Origin: Berghia stephanieae
Lineage: Eukaryota > Mollusca > Gastropoda > Nudibranchia > Aeolidiidae
NCBI GenBank assembly: GCA_034508935.3
Contig: CM067447.1
Span: forward strand, 28,500,509 to 28,564,508
Length of the DNA stretch: 64,000 nt
Direction: 5' to 3'
Part shown: positions 48,501-60,760 of the stretch, in pieces
Layout of the letters: every line of letters begins with the position of its first letter
How positions within the stretch are numbered: position 1 is the stretch's first letter
The notes under the pieces: model-generated
What the model was told of the DNA's origin: nothing
Databases searched by the model: none
Seen by the model: the letters and a program-made list of their open reading frames with translations, nothing else
Made by a program: the position numbers and the translations under genes

Positions 48501-51500
48501 TCTATTAATAATTGTGTATTTGTTTATGCATTCAAAGAAAGGATTTGGAAAATTTTTTTTGGGTCTTATTTGCTGCATATTAAAGTCTTATCAGATCTTA
48601 AATACTATACAAGGAGCAGTCCAAAACTAATGCTATTGGGTGGGTGTGTAGCTCAAATAAGATTTGACATGATTTGTATCATAACTTAAATTGAAGCAAA
48701 GGATCTCAGATATGAGGTCTTATTCCTCAATAAAGTTCGACAATTTGCTGAATTGTTACTGTCCACCTCCTGGTAATGTCACACATACTGACATTGTAAA
48801 AAGGTTACAGGCTGCTCGTTTAGAGCTTGAGCTTTTATATTAGCGCAATATCCTCTAAACATGCTCAAAGCAGTTTACAAAGGGTCCCTGACCAACAGCA
48901 ACATGTAACATGTAGAAAGAGACATGATGCCTGTTTGGCAATATTACAATTTTTTCCAACAGAAACAGGCTGTTAACAGCCAAGTACCCATTTTACACCT
49001 GAGTACATCCATAGAATGTGAGTAAAGAGCCTTTTCCAAGGACTCAACTATGCGCGAGCGAGGCTCTAATCCAGGACCTTCCAATCCAATTTTGTCATAC
49101 CTCAAAATCACATAGCCTGCATCATTTTCAATAGCTTTGATGGCTTTGTCTTCAAAATGTTAACCTTGCAATATTAAAAAAACCCCAAAACAATCAAAGT
49201 CAGATGATGTCAAATAAGAAGCATAAGATTGATATCCACTCAAAAGAGTCAATTATCTCCCTTTTGTGAACACTGGTGGGGGACACGCATTTTAATGGTT
49301 GAGTACCACCTAATCCATTTCCAAGTGAGGCCTAACATGTTGAAAATATCCTTGCTTTAAGCCATTCCAATGTCTCAATATGAATTTCTGAATTAAAAGT
49401 CGTTGATGAAGGTAAAAAATCAGTGAGGATTACACCAGGAATGTCTGAACACATGGTTGTGATGATTTTTTCAGCTGATTTATCAGATCAACATTTCTCA
49501 GGCTTTGGAGATAATGGATCTGGCCTTCCTATCTCTATAGCTTGGATTCCAGTTTATAATGATGAATCCATATTTAATCTCCTTTAGTGATTTTGCGTTA
49601 GACTGAGAAAAATGAGTGAAGGCAGTTGTTAATGTTATATGGAGGAATATTAAAAACCTTGTGCTTTTATAAAGCACAATATCCACTAAATGTGATCAAA
49701 GTGCTTTACAAAAGGTCCCTGGCCAACAGCAACACTTACTCTGTAGGACAAGACATGGGGCCTGTCAGGCGATATATAATTTTTTTTTTTCCAACAGAGA
49801 CAACACTGTTAACAGCCTGGTACTCATTTTACATCTGAGTTCAGTGAGAGAATGTGAATAAAGTGCCTTTTCCTGTGACTGTGACTCAACTATGTACTGC
49901 TTAAGAGTGGGGCACGAACCCAGACAGGACCTTCCGATACGACAAGACCATATAGTCGCATATTAAAAGTTTGATCCTCTGACTATCTAGTTTGTATTTT
50001 ATTGTATCTCGAGAAATTATTATTTTAGCCCAAGGTTGTCTTGTGCAGCTTTTTGGTTTTGTGGTATGACACTCGCTTTCAAATCAGAAGGTCCTAGATT
50101 CCATTCCCACTCTAAACGAATCATAGTCTCACATTCTCTCATTGTCCTCAGGTGTAAAATGAGTACCTGGCTGTTAACAGCGTTGTTTTCTCCGAAATTT
50201 TTTTGGGTAATATTGGCTAACAGAAAAAATATATTGTATTATCGCCTAACAGGTTTCATGTCTCGTTCCACATGTTAAGTATTGCTGTTGGCTAGGGACC
50301 TCTTGTAAAGCGCTTTCACCACGTTTAGTGGGTATTGCCTTATATAAAAGCTCATGATTATTATTTTTTTTTTACTTCATGATGAGGTAACCATTCTAAA
50401 TGTTATATATGTTTGCATCTGTTATTCCTCCAATTGAATGAGTAGTCATTTGCAATTTATTTCATTGCATTCTTTTATGTGATATGGGACATACGTCTGA
50501 ATGAGTAGTTGCTACTTAGTTATCTGACTATATACAGTGAGAAATGTTGTAAATGTGCTAGTACAAAAAGTTCTTATAAAGGTGACTTGTATTTTATGGC
50601 ATGGGAATCTAGTGACATAAAAAGCTGACAGAATCGAGAAAGCTTTGTTAAGTAGTGCGCAGCATTACTGTTGAGATGCTTTAGGTAAAGGTGCATATAA
50701 GTTTTATATTTATTTACTTTTTTCGATCAAGTAAATGAAACTTCTATTCTGAATAATTTTTAGTGAATTTTTGTTTGATTTTTGTTTTTAATGTGTTTTT
50801 TAAAAAATGTTTGGTCGAAACCCAAATTATGATAAATATTTTGTTGTTTGTGTGACTTTTATCATTTGTCATTTTCCTACTAGGAGGGGATCTGCTCTGC
50901 TCCCCGCCCCAGACCCACCGATAACGCTAAGTGACCTGTTGTCAGTAACTAGTCAAATGTCAAGAGGTGGTGCTACTATCAGCCAACTCAACACAGTTCG
51001 GAAACAATTGGATTTCTTGAAGGGTGGAGGTCTTGCAACATTGGCTTATCCTGCACAGGTAATGTCATGGAAATGTTCAGTGCTTTTTTGCTATTATGGT
51101 GTTTAATCAAGGAAGAATATGCGTTATTTTTTCTCTGTTAATCAATAAACAATATGCAATGGCCACCTCATTGTTAAAAATCTCCGCTTTTAATAATAAT
51201 TTAACCTTTTTTTTTTCACGAAAAAAAAGTTATAAATGAAATAGATAGATAGATAAATAAATGAGTAATAAATGAGTAGATAATAAACTGATAAACAAAT
51301 AAATATAACGATAAAGTGAGTTGCACGCGCTATACTTTAAGAAAGTAGAAATGAATTGCTTGTTATAAATTCAATATATTTAATCAATAAAAAAATGAAG
51401 CGTCACATTGTGTTTGCAAACATGACACACTAAGGTAGAGAGGATTTATTATGTGTCAAAGAGTTTTTGTTCATAATATTCCCTTTGTTGGGCATCATTT

Positions 51501-52567
51501 AAAAAGAAAGAAAAAGAAAAGAAGGTATCTTAAGGAAATGTAATTTCTAGAGTCTGTTCAATCAATCTCTTTGCTTTATGCTTGATATCCTATTTTATGT
51601 TTTTATTTCTTTTCCTCAGGTTGTTTCTCTGATTCTGTCTGACATTGTAGGAGACCATCTTGATTTTATAGCCAGTGCACCAACTGTGGCTGACACCTCA
51701 ACTCCTGAAAGCTGTCTCTCCCTTTTCACACAACTCAACATTGCTGACAAAGTGCCGAAAACTGTCAAAGATTTCCTGAAAGAAAAGTCTAAGTCTGTGA
51801 ATATTGGTAGAGTTGAAAATAGTGACTCCCTTAGCAAAATGCCAAAATCTTTAGAAATGAGCCATGTTAAAAATATGTTAATTGGATCTAACAAGATTGC
51901 ATGTGAACGAGCATGTCAAGAGAGTTGTAAAATGGGATACAGTCCTTTTGTCTTAAGCACAGAGTTAGAAGGAGAAGCAAAGGAAATAGGGAAGATGTTT
52001 GCAGAGTTGGCTCTATTTATTGTTAAGCACATTGTTGTGCTGGATGATAATAGTGCAGACATCAAAGAGATTAGAAAACGTCTGACTTCAAAGTATAAAT
52101 TATCAGATAACAAGCTGGATGAGATTGTCTTCCATGTGGAGAATTCCAAGATGGCATCTCAAGGCATCTGCATTGTAGCAGGTGGGGAGACCACTGTGAC
52201 TGTGTCAGGTACAGGAAGAGGAGGCAGGAACCAAGAAATGGCAACTTCTGCAGGGTTAGAGCTTGATAAAATATTTAAGGAATTAAGAGGCAATTGGAAT
52301 TCAAACGACAAAACCCCTCAAGTTGTGTTTTTATCAGCAGGTACAGATGGCCAGGATGGGCCCACTCCTGCAGCAGGAGGGGTTGTAGGGTTACATTTTG
52401 TAGGGAGTGTCAACCGCATGGGGTTGAATCCTAGATTGTATTTAGATAATAATGATAGCTTCACCCTGTTAAACAGCTGGGCTGATGGCGTTGGTCTTGT
52501 CAACACAGGGCTTACTGGGACCAATGTGATGGACCTGCAGTTGTTGATGATCAAACGTCCGACATGA
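45582..52567 (+). CDS. GLYCTK: Glycerate kinase (class II), paralogue 2, canonical motifs
   Basis: Same family and reaction as the upstream paralogue. Exons 45582-46139, 47496-47700, 48331-48482, 50884-51058 and 51620-52567, ~679 aa, all GT/AG. The ~130 aa N-terminal extension is basic and Ser-rich (MDTLLSIRHLNLPRKINKVV), suggesting mitochondrial import. Conserved motifs are GFGKAVLGMA (exon 2, catalytic lysine), SGGGSALLPAPDPPITL across exons 3/4, LKGGGLA, AGGETTVTVSGTGRGGRNQE, AGTDGQDGPTPAAGG and LTGTNVMD, all as expected for an active enzyme. Two single-base losses break the frame, both in G-runs: exon 2 near 47644 (family reading HIVRGVVSVPHGT) and the start of exon 4 near 50886. Either the assembly dropped G's or this copy is a young pseudogene; the intact 948-base last exon favours the former. 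AATAAA lies at 52604. Confidence 0.9.
46581..46880 (-). mobile_element. SINE family A, full length
   Basis: Complete copy on the minus strand, with head GCGGCTATTTGGTCTTGTGG, B box GGTTCGAGCC and tail ending GCGCGATATAAAAAAGCTCA. CAATTG flanks it on both sides (46577-46582 and 46880-46885), a short target duplication. Confidence 0.87.
46977..47123. repeat. ~33 bp minisatellite
   Basis: About four to five imperfect copies of TTTGACCAATTGTGACACAA followed by TCAAAGTCACTAA, inside the pogo-like element. Confidence 0.85.
47893..47911. repeat. Poly-C tract in GLYCTK copy 2 intron 2
   Basis: Nineteen C in a row, in the intron 47701-48330. Confidence 0.9.
48827..49117 (-). mobile_element. SINE family A, diverged
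   Basis: Minus-strand copy with tail TGAGCTTTTATATTAGCGCA (as read on the plus strand) and a decayed head (B box region GAGGCTCTAATCC). Confidence 0.8.
49661..49960 (-). mobile_element. SINE family A
   Basis: Minus-strand copy from AGCACAATATCCACTAAATG (plus-strand reading of its tail) to GACCATATAGTCGCA at its head. Moderately diverged. Confidence 0.82.
50041..50354 (+). mobile_element. SINE family A
   Basis: Plus-strand copy with head TTTTGTGGTATGACACTCGC, body GAGTACCTGGCTGTTAACAG and tail GTGGGTATTGCCTTATATAA then AAGCTCATGATTATTATT. It faces the copy at 49661-49960. Confidence 0.84.
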
Positions 52568-53656
52568 GTCCAATATAATACTCTACATTCTCAAAATCAG
52601 TGAAATAAAGGAAGGAAAGAAAGAAAAAGAAACCCATCATTAAGAAGAACGAATGGAAGAAAATAGAATCTTACCAGAGTTAAAGAAAATATTACACGGA
52701 AAGCAAAATGATATGAATAAAAGAAGAAAAAGAAAGATTACTCAAATTAGATTTGTTTGAATTTCGCAATGAACTATAAATTGTTTTAAACTTTAGTTAT
52801 AGCATTTTTCAGTTGAATTACAGAAAGCCATATCAAGTATTTTATGAATGTAAATGTTAAGCTGTGAAATGTATTTGTTATATTTAAGGAGAGGGATCTA
52901 ACTTTAAATGTTCCTCATTATTCATTTCAATCTTTCAGTATTACAGTGGAAATTTCCCCCCTTTTTTTTCTAAGTTACAAACCTGAGAGAGTTAAGTAAG
53001 TATATTTTCTTCAAGACATAATCAAATAGTTTTATGATATCATTGAATATTGCTGCTTTTGATTTGCCGTGTCATTAATTATACTTTTAAAATATTTTTT
53101 TAAAGCATTGCGTCAAAAGAATAAAGGTGTTTTTAAAAGTTGGCATTAAAATTATGAATTGTGAGAATTTAAATCTGAAAAGAATTTGATTTGCTTTTAG
53201 TGCACATTCAAAACCGTTGTCTACATGTAAATGTTCACGCAAATATTCAGAGTTTTAGAATTTGCAAGGTGAAAACCTTTATTGTTGTTTATGCTTTCTT
53301 CTTTATTATGTGACAGGATGTATATGTTATGTATATGTATCTTATAACTCCAAGGCTGAGACAATTTATATTCACAAACTCTTGTTCGTTATTGTGTTCA
53401 AAATTGTATTTATTTTTGTCTTGAATTGCAACTTACTTTGTTACCCGTGTTATTTTGACGGTACTGCTGAAAATGTTTATTAGTTCTAATGAATAATGCT
53501 GAGCCATACTAGTTAAGTTATATATGGTGTATTTGGCTAATAACTTTTGTCTCTAAAATCCTTGATTCTCAGAATATACAGCAATGTTCTTGCGAATTGA
53601 TTGTTACTGTTTATGCATCGTCCAGACGAAATTTACATAGTGCTGGAATCATTCAT
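52568..53656. other. 3' flank of GLYCTK copy 2
   Basis: Candidate poly(A) signals AATAAA at 52604 and near 53119. Otherwise AT-rich without coding signal. Confidence 0.5.
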
Positions 53657-53659
53657 TAA

Positions 53660-53744
<85 letters not shown>

Positions 53745-53782
53745 TGTTATTATTATTATTATTGTTATTATTATTATTATTT
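53657..53782. repeat. (TTA)n microsatellite
   Basis: About 125 bp of ATT repeats with few interruptions. Confidence 0.95.
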
Positions 53783-54610
53783 ATTTTTAAAATAATTTTT
53801 TCTGTTGATGTTTCGTGTTAGCAAAGAAATTTTTATTCATTGTCAACAAAATTTGTATGAAAAAAATTGATATTGATATGCTCAAGAATTGTGAATATAG
53901 ATATATAAAAAAGAAGAAAACAGATTAAACATTACATAATGTCCAAGAAATGTCACAAAAAGAAAGGAAACAAAAAAAAAAAAATAAAATAAAACAACAC
54001 AAAAGAAAAGAAACACCCCCCCCCCCCCCCCAACAAGAAACAAACAAAATCCATTCTAAAAATATGAAAATATGAAGTGTGCATATTTTGTATATTGTAC
54101 CTTGCCACCCCCCCCCCCCCCCCCCCTAAAATTAAGTATGCATTTATGTTTGATTTGGGTATGTCTGCATGAGTATATGTATATGTATGCGTGTGTATTT
54201 TTTGTCACATATTATATACTTTTGATGACTTTTTAAGCAAATATCTATTCAGAGACATTCTATTTTCTATATTTTTGTTCTATATGACATCGACCCTAAG
54301 ATATCGGCTTTAATGTAAACATTATTTCTAGCATCAGGTACAGTCCAACTTGATATTCAATGTGGTGAATATACAAAGAAATGACATGTTTATATAATTA
54401 AGTGCCATGAAATAAATAACTGGATTGATACGAAAGTAAGTCAGAGTTTGTATGTTCATGGTAGACCAACAACAGAATTATGAATATATTATGGCCAGGC
54501 ACTGGTGCACAATACAAATATGGAAAGAGGTGAATGAAATAGTTGCAGACTGAACAGAAAGAAAAAATACTGTACATGAAAAAGATCCATTCCATACATT
54601 TTCCTTCTTG
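53783..54610. other. Gene-free interval with poly-C tracts
   Basis: AT-rich with C16 at 54016-54031 and C19 at 54108-54126. No coding signal. Confidence 0.5.
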
Positions 54611-55136
54611 GTTAGAGTCCCGCTCTCAGCGGCGGCGCACAGTTGAGTCCTTGGAAAAGGCTCTTTATTCACATTCTCTTGCTGTATTCAGTTGTAAAAT
54701 GAGTACCTGGCCATTAATAGCATTGTTCTGTCCAAAAAAAATAAATGAAATATTGCCTAACACTAACATGCGTCTAATCTCATCCTAAATGTTAAGTGTT
54801 GCTGTTGGCTAGGGACTTATAAAGCGCTTTGAGCACATTTAGTGGATATTAAAAAAAAAACAAAAAAAACGCTCTTCTGCCATGGCATCATTAGATACCG
54901 TTGTCTAGGTATTCCATGAAGGAATATAGATATTCCGTCAAACAAGATATCTGATGTCAACATGAATCACTCATGTTGTCCAAAGTGAGCAAATTGGGGG
55001 TTAATAATCTTGTCCAAGGAAAAAAAATTAAGGTGCCTGAAGTGGGACTCAAACCTGGAACCTACCAGGTCACAATACAATGCCTTAACCATTCGGTCAC
55101 TTTGCTCAGTGGATAGTGCACACTATATAAAAGCTC
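54611..55136 (+). mobile_element. SINE family A, 5'-truncated, split by another SINE
   Basis: 54611-54849 matches SINE A from just after the B box to AGCACATTTAGTGGATA. The tail resumes at 55106 with AGTGGATAGTGCACACTATATAAAAGCTCA. The gap is a second SINE. Confidence 0.82.
54852..55105 (-). mobile_element. SINE family C nested in SINE A
   Basis: The minus-strand tRNA-Leu/Ser-like head reads GTGACCGAATGGTTAAGGCA (A box) and CAGGTTTGAGTCCCACTT (B box). A body containing CTTGGACAAG and a T-rich end follow. AGTGGATA flanks both sides, a probable target duplication made from the SINE A tail. Confidence 0.8.
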
Positions 55137-55218
55137 AAATTTTTTTCTTGTTATTTATTTTTTTATCTTAACAATCCCTTAAAATTAAGTAACACCCCAA
55201 AAATGAAGATTATATATA

Positions 55219-55411
55219 CAGTGCAACCCCTGGATAACGGCATTGACACATTGCCCAGGACTGGAAAATTATGTCGTTATCCAGGGGTGTCGTTATTCCG
55301 GGGGTTTCAAGGTGGTGAAAAAGGGGTGTGGTGAGGTCTGTGAATACGTAAAGCACTTACCAGGGGTCAATGTCACTATCCAGGGGTTGTCATTATCCAG
55401 AGGTTGCACTG
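55219..55411. mobile_element. Pogo-like MITE, 193 bp
   Basis: Inverted ends CAGTGCAACC(C/T)CTGGATAA, flanked by TA at 55217-55218 and 55412-55413. Internal motifs TTATCCAGGGG and CCAGGGGTGTCGTTATTC repeat the terminal sequence. Non-coding. Confidence 0.87.
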
Positions 55412-55439
55412 TAGAAAAGTTACCTCTGTGGTGATCCCC

Positions 55440-57340
55440 ACTAAGAGGAATACACTCAAATGTTTACATATCATATATAATATGTAAACAAAGCATAATA
55501 CAGTGCATAACTGCCTGATGATTTACAAGGAAAATATAATATCATCTCCCAAAACTAACGTTTCCCTCTCAGCCAGGGTCAGGACAAAACCAAGTAATCT
55601 CATTCCAAGACAAAGACAGAAAGCAATTGGAAAACAGATTCAGGTGGATAGAAGACACAGCAAGTACCTCCCTGCCCACGATAGGAGGTCAGGAACCCCA
55701 CCCAGAAAGCATGTTGGAAAACAGATGTAGGAGGATATAAGACACAGTAAGTGCCTCCCTGCCCACTATGGGAGGTCAAAACCCCACCCAGACTTAGTTT
55801 GAGATCACCTAAGTTTGTTTTGTTTGTTTTTAAGGGTTTTACTGTGCTTGCAACACATTTGGGTCATATCAGCGCCAATAAAAAGGAAGAAAATTGGATA
55901 GTAAAAACATTCTAGATGTATAATTTGTTGTTTTTTGTTGTTTTTAAGGGTTTTACGGCGCTTGCAACACATTTAAGTTATATCAGCGCCAGTAAAAAGG
56001 AAGAAAATGGGGTAGTAAAAAGTTCTAGAATTACAATTAAAGCACCCAAGAGAAATGAAGACAAAGGGGAACTGGGAACAAATAGGGATCAGATGCAGAT
56101 TCCAAGAGCAAACCATCAATGTACTTAGTTTGAGATCACCTATGTCTCATCCGGACACAAGCACAAAATCCAACAAAGAGGAATACACTCAAATGCTTAC
56201 ATTATACATTAAAAATAACAAACATAATAATACATAACAGAGAGATGATTTACAAGGAAAAAATATCATCTCCCAAAACAATAACTATGCATTTGACTGT
56301 TTCCCTCCCAGCCAAGGAATTCCAGCCAGGATCAGGACAAATCCAAGTAATCTCACTCCAAGACAACGACAGAAAACAATTGGAAAACGGGTATGGTGGG
56401 ATAGAAGGCACAGCATGTACCTCCCTGCCCACTATGGGAGGTCAGGATCCCCACCCAGGATGTATAATTTAAATGACTTGAGGAAAAAGTAAGACAAAGG
56501 GGAATGGTACAAATAGGGTACAGATGTAGAGTCCAAGAGCACACTACTCTGACCAGGGTCAGGACAAAACTAAGTATTCTCATTCCAAGTCAAAGACAGA
56601 AAGTAACTGGAAAACAAATATAAGGGGAAAGAAGACAGAACATGTACCTCCCTGCCCACTATGGGAGGTCAGGAATCCCACCCAGTCCCTAAACTATAAC
56701 TATACATTCGACTGTTTCCCTCCCAGCCAAGGACTCCGGCCAGGGTCAGGACAAAACTAAGTAATATCATTCCAAGACAAAGACAGAAAGCATGTTGGAA
56801 AACAGACATAGGGATAGAAGACACAGTATGTACCTCCCTGTCCACTATGGGAGGTCAGGAACCCCACCCAGCATTGAACCGTTTCCCTTCCAGCCAAGGA
56901 CAGGACAAAACTAAGTAATCTCATTCCAAGACAAAGACAGAAAGTAATTGGAAAACATATATAGGGGGAAAGAAGACAGAACGAGTACTTCCCTGCCCAG
57001 AGATCACCTAAGTCTCATCCAGACATAAGCGTAGGTTGAGGAACACACTCAAAGGCTTACATATCATTATATATTATAATCAAACCAAAAAAAAACCAAA
57101 GCAAAACCCTAATGGTAGACAACAGTGAGATGATTTACAAGGGAAAAAAAATATCTCCCAAAACTATAACTATGCATTTGACTATTTCCCTCCCAGCAAA
57201 GGACCCGAGCCAATGTCAGGCCAAAAGTAAGTAAATCTCATTCCAAGACAAAGACAGAAGACAGATAGGAAAACATTTATAAGGGGGATAGAATGACCAT
57301 CCAGTGACCTCCCTGCCCACTATGGTTGGCAGATATGTCA
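55440..57340 (+). repeat. Mosaic array of a ~520 bp unclassified repeat
   Basis: Many partial and one near-complete copy (55947-56465). Each full unit starts with a hairpin leader GGGTTTTACGGCGCTTGCAA ... GTTATATCAGCGCC and passes through CACAAGCACAA, AGAGATGATTTACAAGGAAA, TTTCCCTCCCAGCCAAGGA and TCATTCCAAGACAAAGACAG. It ends with a hairpin CCTCCCTGCCCACTATGGGAGG then CCCCACCCAG. The 3' half recurs about seven times here (near 55665, 55756, 56415, 56645, 56830, 56990 and 57306). No coding frame or tRNA box. Confidence 0.85.
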
Positions 57341-58200
57341 GACACGGAAAGCAAATGAAAACGACAGGACAACTAGGACAACCAATTTGTTGATCAATTG
57401 TTTTATTTGAATGAGTTGAATGTACAATATGGGCAATGAATTCATATTCCATTCATCCAAGTCATGCCATCCATCTAAGCTATCATTCAATCTATATTCA
57501 TTCATTCATTCATTTCAATTTCTAACTTAAATCACATATTCAATCTTTCTTACACTTTACAAATATATTCACCATCAATTAGTTTAGTTAAAAAAAAAAA
57601 AAGCCCGTAAAATACATATAATACCCCCCGCCCCCCCTCCCTTCCCAAAAATAAAAAAAAATCGAACAATAAATTTTAAAAAATAAAATCCAATAAAATC
57701 AGATAAATTAAAAAAACAAAAAAAAAACAACCCCCCCCCCCCCCCCCAAATATGACAGCAGTGAAAATAATAAATTTCTCGAAGCACTTGACAAATCATT
57801 TTAAAATCCAAACAGCTCAGTCATCATTACAAAATCAATATAAAAAAATTCATGAATATATTATCAATTTCTTAACAAAAACTTGGGACATAAAAAAAGT
57901 GTGTATTGACAAAGGCGGTATAATAACGATGATTAACAAAATTTTTAAATTACAAATGCTCAAATGATGGTAAGTTTATTTTAAAAGATACTTCATATAT
58001 TATTTACGATTTGGTAAAACTAATTACAACATGATGTGATAGTACAAGAGAAAAAGATGCGTTTTGGTGATAATTACATAGAAAGGTAAATAATACATCA
58101 ATTCATACATGCATCCACAAATTATGAATGGCAACTAACAGTAAGGTAATCCTTGTAAAAAGATACGATATCACTCATGTAGACTCTTCAAAAACAAACT
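57341..58200. other. Gene-free interval
   Basis: AT-rich, including C17 at 57731-57747 and A-runs near 57590 and 57720. Nothing recognised. Confidence 0.45.
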
Positions 58201-58242
58201 CTTTACTGTATGTTGAGAACTCACTCCTTTCTTCTTCCTTCT

Positions 58243-58246
58243 CTTT

Positions 58247-58312
<66 letters not shown>
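58243..58312. repeat. (CT)n microsatellite
   Basis: About 70 bp of CT repeats with one CC interruption, followed by scattered CA repeats. Confidence 0.95.
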
Positions 58313-58315
<3 letters not shown>

Positions 58316-58930
58316 CACATATACACACAACTCATAATCACCACTACATACACACACACACATACATATACACAAAGCTCAAACACATAACACAATCCAG
58401 AAATAAAGGGCAGGAAAATGTTGCAGAAAGAGAAGCATGCATTATACTACACTACACAAAGTCTATATTATGACCCCATTAGAATCTCTACTATCTCTAC
58501 TCTGGAGTCTTCATGACTTTGTTGTTGCATTTTGCAGTGATCAAAAAGACTCAGAAAGCCGGAGATGACACTTGATTCTTTAGTCTTTTGGTTGGTAGGA
58601 ATTTTTTTAAAAAGGGCCCAGATTTCCTTTACATATTCATTTCATATATTATCATCCTATGATAAAGGCTACCAAAGACAGAATGAGAAAAGGTCTTTGA
58701 TCATGAATAAAGACATTAAGACTACAACAAACAAAAAAAACCCAAAAAAACAAACTGTTTTGATGTAACAGAAAATGAAATCTAGCCTGTTTACATAAGA
58801 GTCAAAAGGTCTACAAGGAGAGACTATGAGCTCAAGGTTCAATGAAAAAAAATACGAAAAACACAAAATTATTAATCCAACATCCTATCTACATCTTTTT
58901 TTCTTTAAAAAAAAATTGTTTGGTATGTTT
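58313..58930. other. Gene-free interval
   Basis: No recognised feature. Confidence 0.4.
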
Positions 58931-59845
58931 GGTTTTTAGGGGTTTTACAGTGCTTGCAACATTTTAAAGTCGTTCAACGTCAGTAAAAATGTATATGATG
59001 ATAAAAGAAAAGCCCAAAAGAAAGAGTAAGACAAAGGGGATTCGTTCAAATAGTTTGTTTTGTTTTTAAGGGTTTTACGGCGCTTGCAACACATTAAGGT
59101 CATATCAGCGCCAGTGAAAAGGAAGAAAATGGGATAGTAAAAAGTTATAGAATTAGAATTACAACACAAAAGAAAAGGTAAGACAAAGGGGACTTGGTTC
59201 AAATAGGGAACAGATGTAGATTCCAAGAGCACACTATCAAAGTGCTTAGTCTGAGATCACCTAAAAGTCTCATCCAGACACAAGCACAGGTCCCAACTAA
59301 TGTTTGTTTGTTTGTTTTAAAGGGTTTTACGGCGCTTGCAACACATTTAGGTTATATCAGCGCCAGTAAAAAGAAAGAAAATGGGATAGTAAAAAGTTCT
59401 AGAATAACAAATAAAGCACCCAAGAAAAAGTAAGACATAGGGGAACTGGGAACAAATAGGGATCAGATGTAGATTCCAAGAGCACACTATCAATGATCAA
59501 AGTACATAGTTTGAGATCACCTATAAGTCTCATCAGGACACAAGCACAATATCCAACAAAGAGGAATACACTCAAATGCTTACATTATAAATTCAAAATA
59601 ACAAATATAATAATACATAACAGAGAGATGATTTACAAGGAAAAAAATATAATCTCCAAAAACAATAACTATACATTCGACTGTTTCCCTCCCAGCCAAG
59701 GACTCCGACCAAAGTCAGGACAAAAGCAAGCAATCTCATTCCAAGACAAAGACAGAAATCAATTGAAAAACAGATAAGAGGGGATAGAAGACATAGCAAG
59801 TACCTCCCTGCCCGCTACGGGAGGTAGGAACCCCACCCAGCGTTC
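58931..59845 (+). repeat. Second block of the ~520 bp repeat
   Basis: Three leaders (near 58938, 59066 and 59318), the first two followed by truncated bodies. The third runs through to the CCTCCCTGCCCGCTACGGGAGG hairpin near 59802 and CCCCACCCAG, about 520 bp. A decayed relative follows to about 60110. Confidence 0.85.
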
Positions 59846-60760
59846 AAATAGGGAACAGAAGATTCCACGAGCAATCCACCCATGTGCCTATTATGACATT
59901 ACCTAAAAGTCCCATCCAAGAGCGAGCAAAGGATCCCGCAATGAAGGATGCCCTTCAATATGTTTGCTAAGTACAATGAATTCAAAACTAAAAACTGTAC
60001 TAACACATACAAGAGAGATGATTTACAAAGAAAAAAAAACTAAATGAAAGGAACTAGACATTTGACTGCTTCCCTCTCAGTCAAGGATCCCGAGCAATCT
60101 CAATCCAAAACAATGACTCATGACAATGACAAACATATCTTCGCAAACGTAACCTAGAATCATGATATATCCGTAGAATATGGAATGAGTGATAATAGAA
60201 TTGCACTTGAGTTCAAGGTCAGAGTCGGATGAAAAGGATGACCAGCTTAAGTAATATGATTACATTTTGATTTCTCAGTTTTGTTTGTCACTAATCACAT
60301 CTATCAATTGATAAAAGTTCCCAGAATTTGATTTTAAAATTAATATATATAGGTCTGCAAAAATAAAAACAACCCCCCACCATTGCTTTATTAATTTATT
60401 TTTTCAAGAGATGGACAATGGGATAAACTAACTTGTCTGTGTCATTTCAACTGATGACAAGTAAATTAATTAGTGTTGTGTCTTATTCTCCCAACATTCA
60501 TCTTAAACATTGATGTAAAAATAACTAATTATAAATATAAAATGTTTTACAAATTATCTTAAAAAATTTTACACATTGATACAGAATAGCAGACCTCTTT
60601 CATCCCTTCACTCTATACACCACTTTCTGTAATGAATTAAAAAATACTCGATTTTCATATGGTCTTGACGGGTTTGATCTTTTTTCCCTCAATGGATAGG
60701 CCTATACCCAGAACTGAGCAACCCACCCTGAATAAAAGTATGTCCAAAATTGTTTTTTTT
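59846..60760. other. Gene-free interval
   Basis: The first ~270 bases look like decayed repeat body (TGATTTACAAAGAAAAAAAA, GCTTCCCTCTCAGTCAAGGA); the rest is unremarkable AT-rich DNA. Confidence 0.45.

Larger units (their letters stand above)
48483..50883 (+). other. GLYCTK copy 2 intron 3 with three SINEs
   Basis: Phase 1 intron, TCAG|GTGCCT to CCTACTAG. It carries three SINE A copies, two minus and one plus; the second and third face each other ~80 bp apart. Confidence 0.85.
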
